Notes under the pieces: generated by a model
Told to the model about the DNA's origin: nothing
The model's database searches: none
The model's input: only the letters and a program-made list of their open reading frames with translations
Shown here: in pieces, positions 18,074 to 27,441 of the stretch
Layout: the number at the start of each line of letters is the position of its first letter
Numbering within the stretch: position 1 is the stretch's first letter
Assembly (NCBI RefSeq): GCF_002216065.1
Contig: NZ_CP022282.1
Span: forward strand, 3,472,001 to 3,536,000
DNA length: 64,000 nt
Source of the DNA: Chryseobacterium sp. T16E-39
Lineage (GTDB): Bacteria; Bacteroidota; Bacteroidia; Flavobacteriales; Weeksellaceae
Reading direction: 5' to 3'
Program-made: the position numbers and the translations under genes

Positions 18074-19939
18074 ATGTTTAACATTGAAACGTTAAGGTCA
18101 AAATCCGTAACGGAATTGACTAAAATCTTAAAGGATTTAGGCGTTAAAGTTGCAAGAAATAGCACTGAAAATGATAAAATTTTTGCTGTTCTTGATTTTC
18201 AAGCTTCTAACCCTAAAGTTACAAAAGATTATTTCAACACCACAGAAAGCAGTATGAATACTGAAGACAAAGAGGTGGAGAAAGAAATTAAAGCCCCTGC
18301 CAAGAAAGCTGCTCCCAAGAGAACGGTAAAACCTAAAACGGAGGTAAAGGCTCCAACTGAGACAATAGAAAACGCTGAAGAGAAAATAGAAGAAAAAGAA
18401 ATTGTCGCTGAAACTCCAAGGCAGGAAGAAGTTACAGCTTCAGCAACAGAAGAAAATCTTACTTCGCAACAAGCACAAGCAAAGAAAAAAAGAAAAAGAG
18501 TTCTCCCAAATCCTAATACGACTGAAGCTTCTGCTCAGGAAAGAACGGAAGTTCAAAAAAATACTGAGACTCAGAAATCTGCTTCAACAGAAGAAAAGCC
18601 AGGTAATTCTCCAGGTCAGGCAAGACCTCAAAAAGGCCATAATCATCCACAAAACGGTGGAAATTCTCATAAAAATCAGAACCCCAATCAAAATCAGAAT
18701 TCAAACCAGGGTAATAACCAAAACCAAGGTCAGAATCAAAACCAGGGGCATAATCAGAACCAAAATCAAAACAGACATTCTGATAAACAGGAAGAACATC
18801 ACGAGTCTAAAAAAGAATTCCATTTTGATGGGATGGTAAGTATAGAAGGTGTATTAGAAATTCTTCCGGATAACTACGGTTTTTTACGTTCGTCAGATTT
18901 TAGCTACATTTCTTCTCCGGATGATGTGTATGTATCTACTGCTCAAATCAGAAATTTTGGATTAAAGACTGGAGATACTGTAAAAGGTATCGTAAGACTT
19001 CCGAAAGAAGGCGAAAAATACTTTTCGTTATTAAAACCTACAGAAGTTAATGGACGTGATTTAGCATTTATCAAGGATAGAGTAGCTTTTGAATATCTGA
19101 CGCCGCTTTTCCCTGAAGAAAAATTTAATCTTACAGGAAGCAATTCAACTATTTCTACAAGGATTGTAGATCTTTTTGCACCTATTGGAAAAGGACAAAG
19201 AGCAATGATTGTTGCACAGCCTAAAACAGGTAAAACAATGTTGCTTAAAGATATCGCCAATTCTATTGCAGCCAACCACCCGGAAGTTTATATGATGGTT
19301 CTTCTTATCGACGAACGTCCTGAGGAGGTGACTGATATGGAAAGAAGTGTAAATGCAGAAGTAATTGCTTCTACATTTGATGAAGCCGCAGAGAAACATG
19401 TGAAAGTTGCAAATCTTGTTTTAGCAAAAGCTCAGAGAATGGTGGAATGCGGACATGATGTGGTTATTTTATTAGACTCCATTACTAGACTGGCAAGAGC
19501 CTATAATACTGTGACACCAGCTTCAGGAAAAGTTCTTTCAGGAGGTGTAGATGCTAATGCTTTACATAAACCGAAAAGATTCTTTGGAGCAGCAAGAAAA
19601 ATTGAAGGCGGAGGTTCTTTAACAATTATTGCGACAGCTCTTATCGATACAGGTTCTAAAATGGATGAAGTTATCTTTGAAGAATTTAAAGGAACCGGTA
19701 ACATGGAGCTTCAATTGGACAGAAAAATTGCCAATAGAAGGATTTATCCGGCTATCGATCTTGTTTCTTCCAGCACGAGAAGAGATGACTTACTTCTTGA
19801 TGAAGTAACTTCTCAGAGAATGTGGATCTTCAGAAAATACCTTTCTGAAATGAATCCTGTGGAAGCTATGGAATTTGTAAATAAAAACATCAAAGGAACT
19901 CTTAATAATGAAGAATTCCTGATGTCTATGAATAGATAG
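18074..19939 (+). CDS. rho: Transcription termination factor Rho with long disordered insert
   Basis: This 621-residue hexameric RNA helicase ends transcription of untranslated RNA. Residues 1-54 are the Rho N-terminal helical domain. Residues about 55-248 are a low-complexity insert: Lys/Glu/Ala/Pro-rich first, then strongly Asn/Gln-rich at about 190-235. The cold-shock-like RNA-binding domain follows ([21 protein letters not shown], read in two overlapping pieces). The ATPase core has Walker [20 protein letters not shown] and the Q-loop region [14 protein letters not shown]. coli Rho is about 419 residues, so the insert explains the extra length; a similar insert in Bacteroides Rho has been reported to drive phase separation. 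A hairpin terminator follows. Confidence 0.97.
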   Translation: MFNIETLRSKSVTELTKILKDLGVKVARNSTENDKIFAVLDFQASNPKVTKDYFNTTESSMNTEDKEVEKEIKAPAKKAAPKRTVKPKTEVKAPTETIENAEEKIEEKEIVAETPRQEEVTASATEENLTSQQAQAKKKRKRVLPNPNTTEASAQERTEVQKNTETQKSASTEEKPGNSPGQARPQKGHNHPQNGGNSHKNQNPNQNQNSNQGNNQNQGQNQNQGHNQNQNQNRHSDKQEEHHESKKEFHFDGMVSIEGVLEILPDNYGFLRSSDFSYISSPDDVYVSTAQIRNFGLKTGDTVKGIVRLPKEGEKYFSLLKPTEVNGRDLAFIKDRVAFEYLTPLFPEEKFNLTGSNSTISTRIVDLFAPIGKGQRAMIVAQPKTGKTMLLKDIANSIAANHPEVYMMVLLIDERPEEVTDMERSVNAEVIASTFDEAAEKHVKVANLVLAKAQRMVECGHDVVILLDSITRLARAYNTVTPASGKVLSGGVDANALHKPKRFFGAARKIEGGGSLTIIATALIDTGSKMDEVIFEEFKGTGNMELQLDRKIANRRIYPAIDLVSSSTRRDDLLLDEVTSQRMWIFRKYLSEMNPVEAMEFVNKNIKGTLNNEEFLMSMNR

Positions 19940-19960
19940 ATTAATTTAATATTGTTAAGT

Positions 19961-19991
19961 AAAAAGCACAGATTGAAAAACTGTGCTTTTT
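19961..19991 (+). terminator. Rho-independent terminator of rho
   Basis: A perfect 11-bp stem AAAAAGCACAG / CTGTGCTTTTT has a 9-base A-rich loop and ends in a T run. Confidence 0.88.
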
Positions 19992-20058
19992 ATGTTTAAA
20001 CAGAGCTTTTGAATCTAATCTGTCAATGTTAAAGATTTATTAAAATAATCCGCTATTT

Positions 20059-20089
20059 TTGATAATCGATCAATTAATGGCTAACTTTG
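20059..20089 (+). promoter_or_regulatory. Bacteroidota promoter for sod
   Basis: TTG at 20059-20061, a 20-base spacer and TAACTTTG at 20082-20089 match the TTG-N17-23-TAnnTTTG consensus. The ATG follows after 25 bases. It is the best complete promoter match in the window. Confidence 0.7.
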
Positions 20090-20114
20090 GAATATAACAT
20101 TAAAAAATAAAATT

Positions 20115-20711
20115 ATGTCATTTGAATTACCAAAACTAGGATATGCGTATGATGCATTAGAGCCTACTATTGATGCAAAAACAATGGAAATTCACTATAC
20201 AAAGCACCACCAGGCTTATATAGATAATTTAAATAAAGCAATTGAAGAGACTGACCTAGCTGGAAAGACGATTGAAGAGATCTGCAAGACTGGTACAGAT
20301 AAACCTGCAGTAAGAAATAACGGTGGAGGACATTTTAACCACTCTTTATTCTGGGAAATTCTAACTCCTGGAGGAAGTAACGAGCCTGTTGGAAATGTAA
20401 AATCAGCAATCGAAAATTATGGGGGTCTTGAGAAATTTAAAACTGATTTTTCTGACGCTGCTAAAACAAGATTCGGTTCTGGATGGGCTTGGTTGGTAAA
20501 AAATGCAGATGGTTCTGTTTCTGTATCTTCTACTCCAAATCAGGATAATCCATTAATGCCTGTAGCAGATGTTAAAGGAACTCCGGTATTAGGATTAGAT
20601 GTTTGGGAGCATGCTTATTATTTAAACTACCAAAACAGGAGACCTGACTATGTTGCAGCATTCTTTAGCGTAGTAAACTGGGATAAAGTAGAAGAATTAT
20701 TCAATAAATAA
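20115..20711 (+). CDS. sodA: Superoxide dismutase, Mn/Fe family
   Basis: This 198-residue enzyme converts superoxide to oxygen and hydrogen peroxide. Metal ligands are His27 ([10 protein letters not shown]), His76 ([10 protein letters not shown]), Asp162 and His166 ([18 protein letters not shown]). Gln143 in TPNQDNPL and the GGG before HFNHS resemble Mn-type enzymes more than Fe-type ones, but a cambialistic enzyme is possible. No signal peptide is present, so it is cytosolic. It is monocistronic, with a strong promoter match and a bidirectional terminator. Confidence 0.93.
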   Translation: MSFELPKLGYAYDALEPTIDAKTMEIHYTKHHQAYIDNLNKAIEETDLAGKTIEEICKTGTDKPAVRNNGGGHFNHSLFWEILTPGGSNEPVGNVKSAIENYGGLEKFKTDFSDAAKTRFGSGWAWLVKNADGSVSVSSTPNQDNPLMPVADVKGTPVLGLDVWEHAYYLNYQNRRPDYVAAFFSVVNWDKVEELFNK

Positions 20712-20730
20712 TTTTTTAACTTCGATAAAT

Positions 20731-20762
20731 AAAAAGGGTTCAGAAATTTCTGAACCCTTTTT
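20731..20762. terminator. Bidirectional terminator between sod and the DUF6146-like gene
   Basis: A perfect 32-base palindrome (arm AAAAAGGGTTCAGAAA) sits between two convergent genes, with a T tract on each strand. Confidence 0.9.
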
Positions 20763-20765
20763 ATT

Positions 20766-21188
20766 TTATTGTCTCGTAACATCGCTGCCACTTAAACCAT
20801 TCATTCTTAATCCATATTTCCAGTTTACATACGCAAAAACCTGATAGAGCTTATATTCAAACTTTAATCCATAATTTTCTTTCGGATCATAGCTGATAGA
20901 CGATTCAATCACATTTCGGTATTTTCCAGAACTGAAATAAGAATTCCATTCATTGACCAGGAGTATATTTCTTGATTTTAAATAAGATTCTGAATATTGA
21001 TTCATCGGTTTGGCAACAGCATTTAAAAAATAATCATATTGGGTATCTATCACAGTAATGTCCCATTCTCCATCATCATTTTTTGAAGGTTTTATTTCAG
21101 ACTTTTCTTTATCTGTCTTAGTATTGCTTTGTGATGAGCAGCTAAAAGGAAGAAAGAATATCAGTAAAATTAAAATCAGATTTTTCAT
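20766..21188 (-). CDS. Lipoprotein, probably DUF6146 family
   Basis: This 140-residue protein has a lipoprotein signal (MKNLILILLIFFLPFSC, lipobox Cys 17) and a Lys/Asp/Ser-rich spacer. The conserved core is WDITVIDTQYDYFLNAVAKP, then YSESYLKSRNILLVNEWNSY, and SYDPKENYGLKFEYKLYQVF. The pattern resembles DUF6146, a Bacteroidota lipoprotein family with no known activity. It is probably anchored in an envelope membrane. It lies 32 bases downstream of the EEP-family gene on the same strand and may be expressed with it. Confidence 0.68.
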   Translation of the reverse strand: MKNLILILLIFFLPFSCSSQSNTKTDKEKSEIKPSKNDDGEWDITVIDTQYDYFLNAVAKPMNQYSESYLKSRNILLVNEWNSYFSSGKYRNVIESSISYDPKENYGLKFEYKLYQVFAYVNWKYGLRMNGLSGSDVTRQ

Positions 21189-21220
21189 GCTAATAAAGTT
21201 ACGTAAAAAAGTATTTGGTA

Positions 21221-22408
21221 CTAGGGTTCTTTTTGGAGAACTACAAATGCCGGAAAGTGATCACTATACCCTCCGGTAAACTGATCACCATTCCAGGACC
21301 TGAACGGATACCCCTTATAGTTTCCTTCTTTATTGACCAGATAAGCAGGGGCATAAATTTCAGCTTTATAAACAGAATAGTCTTTGGTTACTTGCTCAGA
21401 GATCAGGTTTTTAGAGACTATGATCTGATCGAATAAATTCGGAGCATCCTGATATGCCAGAGAAGCAACTCCTTTTTTATACAAAGGATACATCAGGTTT
21501 AGATAAGGTACACTTTCATTGAGATCCCTGGGATTCCCGACAGCCTTTAAATGATTCTTTAAGCTTGTACTGACGGGATCATCATTAAAGTCTCCCATTG
21601 CAAAAAGTTTTGTAGTAGAATCCATCGCTCTTACACTATCCATTTGCTGCTTCAAAAGAGCAGCTGCAGCATTTCTTTTAGGTAATGAAATTGCTTCTCC
21701 TCCTCTTCGGGAAGGCCAGTGATTCATAAAAAAAGCTACTTTTTCGTTATCTAAGAATCCTGTTACGATCAGGATATCCCTTGTATATTCTCTCTTTCCA
21801 TTTTCATTAAAGATTTTTAATTCTTTTTTTAAAGAATTGGTCACGGTGAATCTTCTTTTCTGATAGATGAGGGCGACATCAATTCCTCTATAATCGTAGG
21901 AGTTGTAATGAATGATTCCATAATCATATTTAGCCAATGCAGGTTCTTTAATAAGATCCTGTATTATCTGTCTGTTTTCAACTTCAATAAGTCCGACAAC
22001 GGCAGGAGCTGTTTTGGTATATTGTGAGCCTAGTTCGGAAATTACCTTTGCTTCATTGGCCAGTTTGGTTTTATAAACCTTGGTGTTGTAATTTTTGGGG
22101 CTTTTGGGAGTGAATTCTCCGGATCCGCTTTGATATCTTACTACCTTTTTCCCTTTTAATAATCCATCACTCCATTGTCCATCATATTTTTCTGCTTCCA
22201 AAAATTTAATGGAATCAATGGGTATACTTCTATGGAATGCAGGATTGCTGATAGCTTTGGTTCCGTCAATATAATCCGCAGATTGAATAGTGTCCCACAG
22301 GTTTTCAACATTTAAAAAACCGATTGTAGCTACTTTTCTTATTTTCCCTTGCTGTGCAAAAGTTAGTGCTGAAAAAAGAAAAGTAAAAAAGAGTATACGT
22401 TTTTTCAT
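21221..22408 (-). CDS. Secreted endonuclease/exonuclease/phosphatase-family protein
   Basis: This 395-residue protein has a Sec signal peptide (cleavage near FAQ 17-19). EEP-fold motifs are present: FLNVENLWD at 31-39 with metal-binding Asn33, GLIEVENR at 139-146 with catalytic Glu142, FMNHWPSRRGG at 227-237, GDFNDDP at 272-278 and YSDHFPAF at 381-388. The fold covers DNases and phosphodiesterases as well as phosphatases, so the substrate is open. The gene is divergent from a TonB receptor-DUF5689 pair, which suggests extracellular or periplasmic digestion of nucleic acid or phosphate esters followed by uptake. Confidence 0.85.
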   Translation of the reverse strand: MKKRILFFTFLFSALTFAQQGKIRKVATIGFLNVENLWDTIQSADYIDGTKAISNPAFHRSIPIDSIKFLEAEKYDGQWSDGLLKGKKVVRYQSGSGEFTPKSPKNYNTKVYKTKLANEAKVISELGSQYTKTAPAVVGLIEVENRQIIQDLIKEPALAKYDYGIIHYNSYDYRGIDVALIYQKRRFTVTNSLKKELKIFNENGKREYTRDILIVTGFLDNEKVAFFMNHWPSRRGGEAISLPKRNAAAALLKQQMDSVRAMDSTTKLFAMGDFNDDPVSTSLKNHLKAVGNPRDLNESVPYLNLMYPLYKKGVASLAYQDAPNLFDQIIVSKNLISEQVTKDYSVYKAEIYAPAYLVNKEGNYKGYPFRSWNGDQFTGGYSDHFPAFVVLQKEP

Positions 22409-22523
22409 CTTGTGTTCAATTAGTCGTTATCCTTAATTTTTAAACTCCTTTGTTTTCTAAATATAAGTAAATTTAAAGTAATGTGATGGAGTAATTTTTA
22501 TGTTTTATTTGAAGGTTTCAGTG

Positions 22524-22543
22524 TTAAGATAATATAATCTTAA
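22524..22543. repeat. Short inverted repeat upstream of the TonB receptor
   Basis: TTAAGAT and ATCTTAA flank a 6-base spacer. The arms pair perfectly. It may be part of an operator or just AT-rich chance. Confidence 0.4.
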
Positions 22544-22552
22544 AAATTATTT

Positions 22553-22583
22553 GAATTATAAAATTTTGTTAAATTTATAATTC
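22553..22583. promoter_or_regulatory. Candidate operator: 31-bp dyad upstream of the TonB receptor
   Basis: GAATTATAAA and TTTATAATTC are perfect 10-bp inverted arms separated by 11 bases, 58 bases before the receptor ATG. This two-fold symmetry in the divergent region could bind a dimeric regulator of both the receptor and the EEP gene. Confidence 0.45.
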
Positions 22584-22641
22584 TCTACATTTTTAAGACA
22601 TTGAAAATTAAGAGAGAACAACTACAAAAAAACATAAACGT

Positions 22642-25509
22642 ATGATGAAAAAATTATCATTAGTCTCTTTGTTTACTTTGTTTCCTGCATCGTTTTATTT
22701 TGCGCAAACAACCGTGTTTGCCTATCTGAAGGATGCTGATGGAAAACCCATAGAAAGGGCAGAAGTAGATTTAAAAGGGGGCGGAAATGATGTGGAAGCT
22801 GACAAAATTGGCTATTTTCAATTTGTCGATTTAGCAGCCGGCCACTATCAGATTGTAATTACGAAATCCAATTACGAAACGAAAGTCATGGAATTCGATG
22901 TTTCTGGTGAAGAGAAGCGAAAGGACTTAGGAATTATTACTTTGTATTCTAATTTATCCTCCAGTGTGGATCAGGGCTTAGCTATTATTGATAGCGATGG
23001 TGATGACGATAATAATCAGACATCAACCGTAGGATTACTCCAGTCATCTCAGGATGTGTTCAGTAGGATTGCAGCATTTGACTTAGGTTTCTATTGGTTT
23101 CGTCCCCGTGGGATCGATGGTAGAGCTGGCGAGACTATGCTGAATGGTGTTTCTATGATCAAATCAGATAATGGTAATGTAGATTTTGGAAATTGGGGAG
23201 GTCTCAATGAAGTGACCCGGTATCCTGAAATTGCAGTGAATCATTCCCCTTCTGAATATAGTTTTGGAGGCAACAGTTCTGTTATTTATAAGAATATGAA
23301 GTCCAGTGAATACAGAAAAGGATTTCAGTTTACCCAATCTTTAACCAACAGAAATTATAGAAACCGTACATCTTTACGGTACAGCTCAGGAATGAATAAG
23401 AATGGCTGGGCATTTACTGTAATGGGTGCAAGAAGATGGGCTAATGAAGGAATACAGGAAGGTACCTTTTATGATGCGTATAGTGCTTATCTGGGGGTTG
23501 AGAAAAAACTCAGTGATCAACACAGTATTACATTCAATTTTATAGGTGCACCTTACAGAAGATCAACGGCAAGCCCAAGCACGCAGGAAGTATATGACTA
23601 TAGGGGAGTGCATTACAATTCTTATTGGGGATATCAGGATGGCAAGCAAAGGAGTGAAAGAGTAAGACAGGGATTTCAACCTATATTTCAGATTCAGGAT
23701 TTCTGGAAAATTGGTAAACAATCAAGTCTTTGGACTTCTGTATCCTATCAGTTTGGAAAAGATAAAAGTTCGCGTTTAGATTGGCAGAATGTACAGAATC
23801 CATCACCTACCTATTATAGAAACCTTCCAAGTTATTATGATTCTTTAGATCCTAATGCCTCAGTGCCTGCAGGATCCGGGGGAATAATGACTACTGTTCA
23901 GGATGCTTATCACACTTCTTTGAATGCATGGACCTCAGGAGATCCTAATATTACTCAGCTAAACTGGGATAATCTTTACAGGAGAAACAGCCAACAATCT
24001 GCTGGAACATATTATGGACAAACCGGAAAAAGAGCTTTATACTATCTGGTCAATGATGTCAGTGATGATAAAATTTTTAATGTATCTACTCATTTCATTC
24101 ACAACTTTAATGACACTGCTAAATTTTTGCTTAATGTGTCTTATCAAAACTATCGTTCCGAACTATACCGTGAGGTCAAAGACCTTTTGGGAAGTGATTT
24201 TGTTTTAAACAGAGATCCTTTTGCGGCAACAAATCAGCCCGGAAAATCTGGATTATTTAATGATGGTGAACAGGATGTGACTAAAAAGGTTGGAGATAGA
24301 ATGACTTATGACTACATCTTTCGAAGACAAGAGGTGAAAATAAATCCGGGACTGAAATTTTCAGTTGGAAAGTTTGACGTATTTGTTTCTGGACTTGCAG
24401 GATACTCTTCCTCCAGTAGAGAGGGGCTGTTCAATCATTATCTCTATAAAGACTCTAAAGGGAAAAGTGCAGATTACAACTTTTGGAATTATGGTTTGAA
24501 AGGACAGGCTGTTTATAAACTGAACGGAAGGAATTTCTTTGTATATAATGGAGCTTATTATTCCCAGGCCCCCTACTTAGAAGACCTGTTTATTAATCCG
24601 AGGGTTAATGGTTCAGTAGCTCCCAATATCAAAAATATGATCATTAATGCAAATGATTTGAGCTATATTATTTCTTCTCCATTTTTGAAATTAAGAGTAA
24701 CAGGATATTTAGTTGATACAAGTAATGAAACAATGGTGCAAAGATTCTTTGCAGATGGTATACAACTCAATAATTCTGATGATCAGGGAAATGAAACGCT
24801 GGTTCAAAGCGCATTTGTAACTCAGGTAATGACGGATGTCAAAAAAAGGAATATGGGAGCCGAATTGGGATTTGATGTAAAAGTTACCCCTACATTATCT
24901 TTACAAGGCTTAATGAGCTATGGACAGTTTACCTATCAGAATGATCCGGTTACTTATTTTGCTTCGGATGCTGCCGGTGTTTTCTCTAATGGTCTTTCTT
25001 ACATGAATCTTGGAAAAGCATATATTAAGAAATACAGGCAGGGTGGAACTCCCCAACATGCTTATTCGTTAGGCTTTAGATATAATTCTCCTAAATATTG
25101 GTGGTTTGGAGCCAATTGGAATTATTTTGATGAAAATTATTTAGATCCTTCAGCATTGGTCAGAACAGAATCATTTGTTCAAAATAATAATTCTTCTACT
25201 CCTTATTATAATCTTACAGAATCTGAATTAAGAAGAGTACTGCAACCGAATAAATTACCCTCTTCCTTCTTTATTAATGCTAATGCAGGGAAATCCTGGG
25301 TGATTGGGAAGTATTATGTATTACTTTCTGCGTCCGTTAATAATATTTTAAATAACAAAAGATACATTACCGGAGGTTTTGAACAAACAAGGAATGCTAA
25401 ATTCCCAAGTTTTGTCCAGGATAATGATCGTGAGTTTACTCTATTTGGACCAAAATACTGGTATACTCAGGGACGGTCTTATTTCATTAATCTACAGTTT
25501 AGATTTTAA
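22642..25509 (+). CDS. TonB-dependent receptor with carboxypeptidase-regulatory-like domain
   Basis: This 955-residue outer-membrane receptor has a signal peptide to about residue 21. A CarboxypepD_reg-like beta-sandwich follows (about 24-95, VFAYLKDADGKPIERAEVDL onward). After an acidic Asp/Asn linker there is a plug domain (about 125-240, with the GRAGETMLNGVSM segment) and a beta barrel ending in YFINLQFRF with the expected terminal aromatic residue. It imports a large substrate using proton motive force through TonB. No SusD partner is present; instead a DUF5689 lipoprotein gene starts 26 bases downstream. The ligand is unknown. A second ATG lies one codon in. Confidence 0.88.
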   Translation: MMKKLSLVSLFTLFPASFYFAQTTVFAYLKDADGKPIERAEVDLKGGGNDVEADKIGYFQFVDLAAGHYQIVITKSNYETKVMEFDVSGEEKRKDLGIITLYSNLSSSVDQGLAIIDSDGDDDNNQTSTVGLLQSSQDVFSRIAAFDLGFYWFRPRGIDGRAGETMLNGVSMIKSDNGNVDFGNWGGLNEVTRYPEIAVNHSPSEYSFGGNSSVIYKNMKSSEYRKGFQFTQSLTNRNYRNRTSLRYSSGMNKNGWAFTVMGARRWANEGIQEGTFYDAYSAYLGVEKKLSDQHSITFNFIGAPYRRSTASPSTQEVYDYRGVHYNSYWGYQDGKQRSERVRQGFQPIFQIQDFWKIGKQSSLWTSVSYQFGKDKSSRLDWQNVQNPSPTYYRNLPSYYDSLDPNASVPAGSGGIMTTVQDAYHTSLNAWTSGDPNITQLNWDNLYRRNSQQSAGTYYGQTGKRALYYLVNDVSDDKIFNVSTHFIHNFNDTAKFLLNVSYQNYRSELYREVKDLLGSDFVLNRDPFAATNQPGKSGLFNDGEQDVTKKVGDRMTYDYIFRRQEVKINPGLKFSVGKFDVFVSGLAGYSSSSREGLFNHYLYKDSKGKSADYNFWNYGLKGQAVYKLNGRNFFVYNGAYYSQAPYLEDLFINPRVNGSVAPNIKNMIINANDLSYIISSPFLKLRVTGYLVDTSNETMVQRFFADGIQLNNSDDQGNETLVQSAFVTQVMTDVKKRNMGAELGFDVKVTPTLSLQGLMSYGQFTYQNDPVTYFASDAAGVFSNGLSYMNLGKAYIKKYRQGGTPQHAYSLGFRYNSPKYWWFGANWNYFDENYLDPSALVRTESFVQNNNSSTPYYNLTESELRRVLQPNKLPSSFFINANAGKSWVIGKYYVLLSASVNNILNNKRYITGGFEQTRNAKFPSFVQDNDREFTLFGPKYWYTQGRSYFINLQFRF

Positions 25510-25535
25510 TTTTTACCACTTTAAAAACAACAAAA

Positions 25536-26846
25536 ATGAATATAAAGAAATACTTTAGTTTCGTGACAGGAATTGCTTTTGCTGTAATTTCTATTACTTC
25601 TTGCGTACAAAAAGATGATTGGGAAACTCCTCCAGTTAAATGTATGAATAAATTTCCCTCTCCCACCATAACAATGGCTGATTTCAAAGCCCAGGCTCCG
25701 GCAAGTGGTTTTATTTTGATCAATACGGATCAGATTTTTGACGGATATGTTGTTTCTTCTGATGAGAATGGTAATTTTTACAAAACAATTTCTTTTCAGG
25801 ATAAACCGGAAAATCCGACGGTAGGACTACAAATTGAAGTGGACAGATCAAGCAACTATGCTGATTTTCCTGTAGGTGCGCACATTAGAATCAATGCTAA
25901 AGGTTTAAGATTAGGACTTGACAGGGGAGTAGTAAAGATAGGTTCCGTAGATGCTAATTTTGCTATTGGACGGATTCCAGGAATTGTATTGAACAGATAT
26001 CTTTCAGGAGTTTGTAATGGTTCGGGATTGGATATTGCAACCATAAAACCGGTAGAACTAGCTAATCTCAAACTTGCTCAGAATACGGATTATTTAAATA
26101 TTTTAGTTAAAGTGCCCAATGTCCAGTTTGCTGTATCGGAATTAGGTAAAACTTATATTAATTACGTCGGAGGAGCAGGTGTTGATACAGATCGAAGTAT
26201 TGTAGATGTTACTGGAAATGCTACTGTTCTTAGAAATTCAGGATTTTCTACATTTGGGGCAACAGTGCTTCCTGAAGGAAAAGGAGATCTGACGTTTGTT
26301 GTAAGCCGGTATACTTCTTCTTGGCAAATGTTAATAAGGAGCCTTAATGATGTGAAATTTACAGGGAAAAGATTCTTTTTTGAAGGGTTTGATAGTGGAA
26401 ACCTTGATAATTGGTTCAATGTGAGTGTAACAGGAGCTCAGGTCTGGAATATCCAACAGTTTGGAAATCCAAAACCTTGTGTAGTAATGAATGGCTTTGC
26501 TGGGGGAAACAATGCGAATGAAGACTGGTTAATTTCCAAACCAATTTCTTTACAGGGGCTTGCTTCTGCCGCTTTGTCTTTTGATACGGATGTGAGATAT
26601 AACGGTAATCCTTTAGAGGTTTTTGTCACTGAAAACTATAGTGGAGATCCTTCTACAACAGTATGGGTACCGCTGTCTGCTATATTGGATCCTGATTCGG
26701 GCACTTTTAATACGTGGACGTACTCCGGAGATATTAGTCTGAATGCCTACGTCAATAAGAATATTACTGTTGGCTTTAAATACACATCTACAACATCTGC
26801 TGCTGCAACATGGCAACTGGATAATGTGAGAGTGGTAGGAAATTAA
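25536..26846 (+). CDS. DUF5689 lipoprotein with choice-of-anchor J-like C-terminal domain
   Basis: This 436-residue protein has a lipoprotein signal ending in SITSC (Cys about 23). DUF5689 spans about residues 40-265; this Bacteroidota domain has OB-fold-like features and usually appears in surface lipoproteins. The C-terminal part (about 275-436, FFFEGFDSGNLDNWFNVSV onward) looks like a jelly-roll choice-of-anchor J domain, with NEDWLISKPISL and ATWQLDNVRVVG. It likely sits on the cell surface as the lid or substrate-binding partner of the adjacent TonB receptor. A strong terminator follows. Confidence 0.82.
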   Translation: MNIKKYFSFVTGIAFAVISITSCVQKDDWETPPVKCMNKFPSPTITMADFKAQAPASGFILINTDQIFDGYVVSSDENGNFYKTISFQDKPENPTVGLQIEVDRSSNYADFPVGAHIRINAKGLRLGLDRGVVKIGSVDANFAIGRIPGIVLNRYLSGVCNGSGLDIATIKPVELANLKLAQNTDYLNILVKVPNVQFAVSELGKTYINYVGGAGVDTDRSIVDVTGNATVLRNSGFSTFGATVLPEGKGDLTFVVSRYTSSWQMLIRSLNDVKFTGKRFFFEGFDSGNLDNWFNVSVTGAQVWNIQQFGNPKPCVVMNGFAGGNNANEDWLISKPISLQGLASAALSFDTDVRYNGNPLEVFVTENYSGDPSTTVWVPLSAILDPDSGTFNTWTYSGDISLNAYVNKNITVGFKYTSTTSAAATWQLDNVRVVGN

Positions 26847-26863
26847 AAATAGAATGATTTAAT

Positions 26864-26897
26864 AAAAAAAGCCACTACTGATGTAGTGGCTTTTTTT
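26864..26897. terminator. Bidirectional terminator after the DUF5689 gene
   Basis: GCCACTAC-TGAT-GTAGTGGC is flanked by seven A and seven T, between convergent genes. Confidence 0.92.
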
Positions 26898-26912
26898 ATT
26901 AAATTTATTCTT

Positions 26913-27383
26913 TTAAAAAGAAACTTCGTTCACTTCTTTCCCTCGCTGGAAGTTCATTACTTTCTGACTTCCTTTATAAGATACGGTAACAATGTTACTC
27001 TGCTTTGGAAAAGCGCTTAGAAGAATCGTATTTTTTATTTTCAAGGTATTGATATCCGAAACACCTCCTGTTTCAAAATATACCCATACAGTTTCTCCGC
27101 TTACCTGACTTCCTGTAAATGTTATTGTCTTTGGAGAGCCATTGACGTACACATCAAAATTATTATTTACATATTTTTTTACTTCTGCTTCAAATCCTGC
27201 AGTATTAGGATTTATTTTGATCGCATCGGAAATATGATTTGTATTCATTTTCGTGGTGAACTTCAATGTTTTGCTTCCATCAATATAATCAACTTTGGTC
27301 ATTGAAGAGAAAAAGTCTACATACATAAAACTCATTAACACAAAAAATGTTAAAATTCCTGATATATATAAAAGTTTTTTCAT
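26913..27383 (-). CDS. Small secreted protein, DUF6702-like
   Basis: Starting at MKKLLYISGILTFF (156 residues), the protein has a signal peptide or N-terminal anchor followed by about 125 residues. The repeated beta-strand pattern includes VDYIDGSKTLKFTTKMNTNH, FDVYVNGSPKTITFTG and VWVYFETGGV. The order resembles DUF6702, whose members start after the signal with a short FYxSxTxVxY-type strand. An eight-codon upstream extension is open but lacks signal-peptide character. It follows the LOG-family gene by 58 bases on the same strand and shares a bidirectional terminator. No function can be assigned. Confidence 0.6.
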   Translation of the reverse strand: MKKLLYISGILTFFVLMSFMYVDFFSSMTKVDYIDGSKTLKFTTKMNTNHISDAIKINPNTAGFEAEVKKYVNNNFDVYVNGSPKTITFTGSQVSGETVWVYFETGGVSDINTLKIKNTILLSAFPKQSNIVTVSYKGSQKVMNFQRGKEVNEVSF

Positions 27384-27441
27384 CTTAATTAATAGATTTA
27401 CAATCATAATTGTTTGTTATAAGTCACAAATAATATGCCAA

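Noticed and set aside
18402..18839. A 145-codon open frame in another frame over the Rho insert
   Set aside because: It is a Lys/Ile/Arg-rich shadow produced by low-complexity CAA/AAT-rich codons of rho. It has no start context of its own and no family resemblance.
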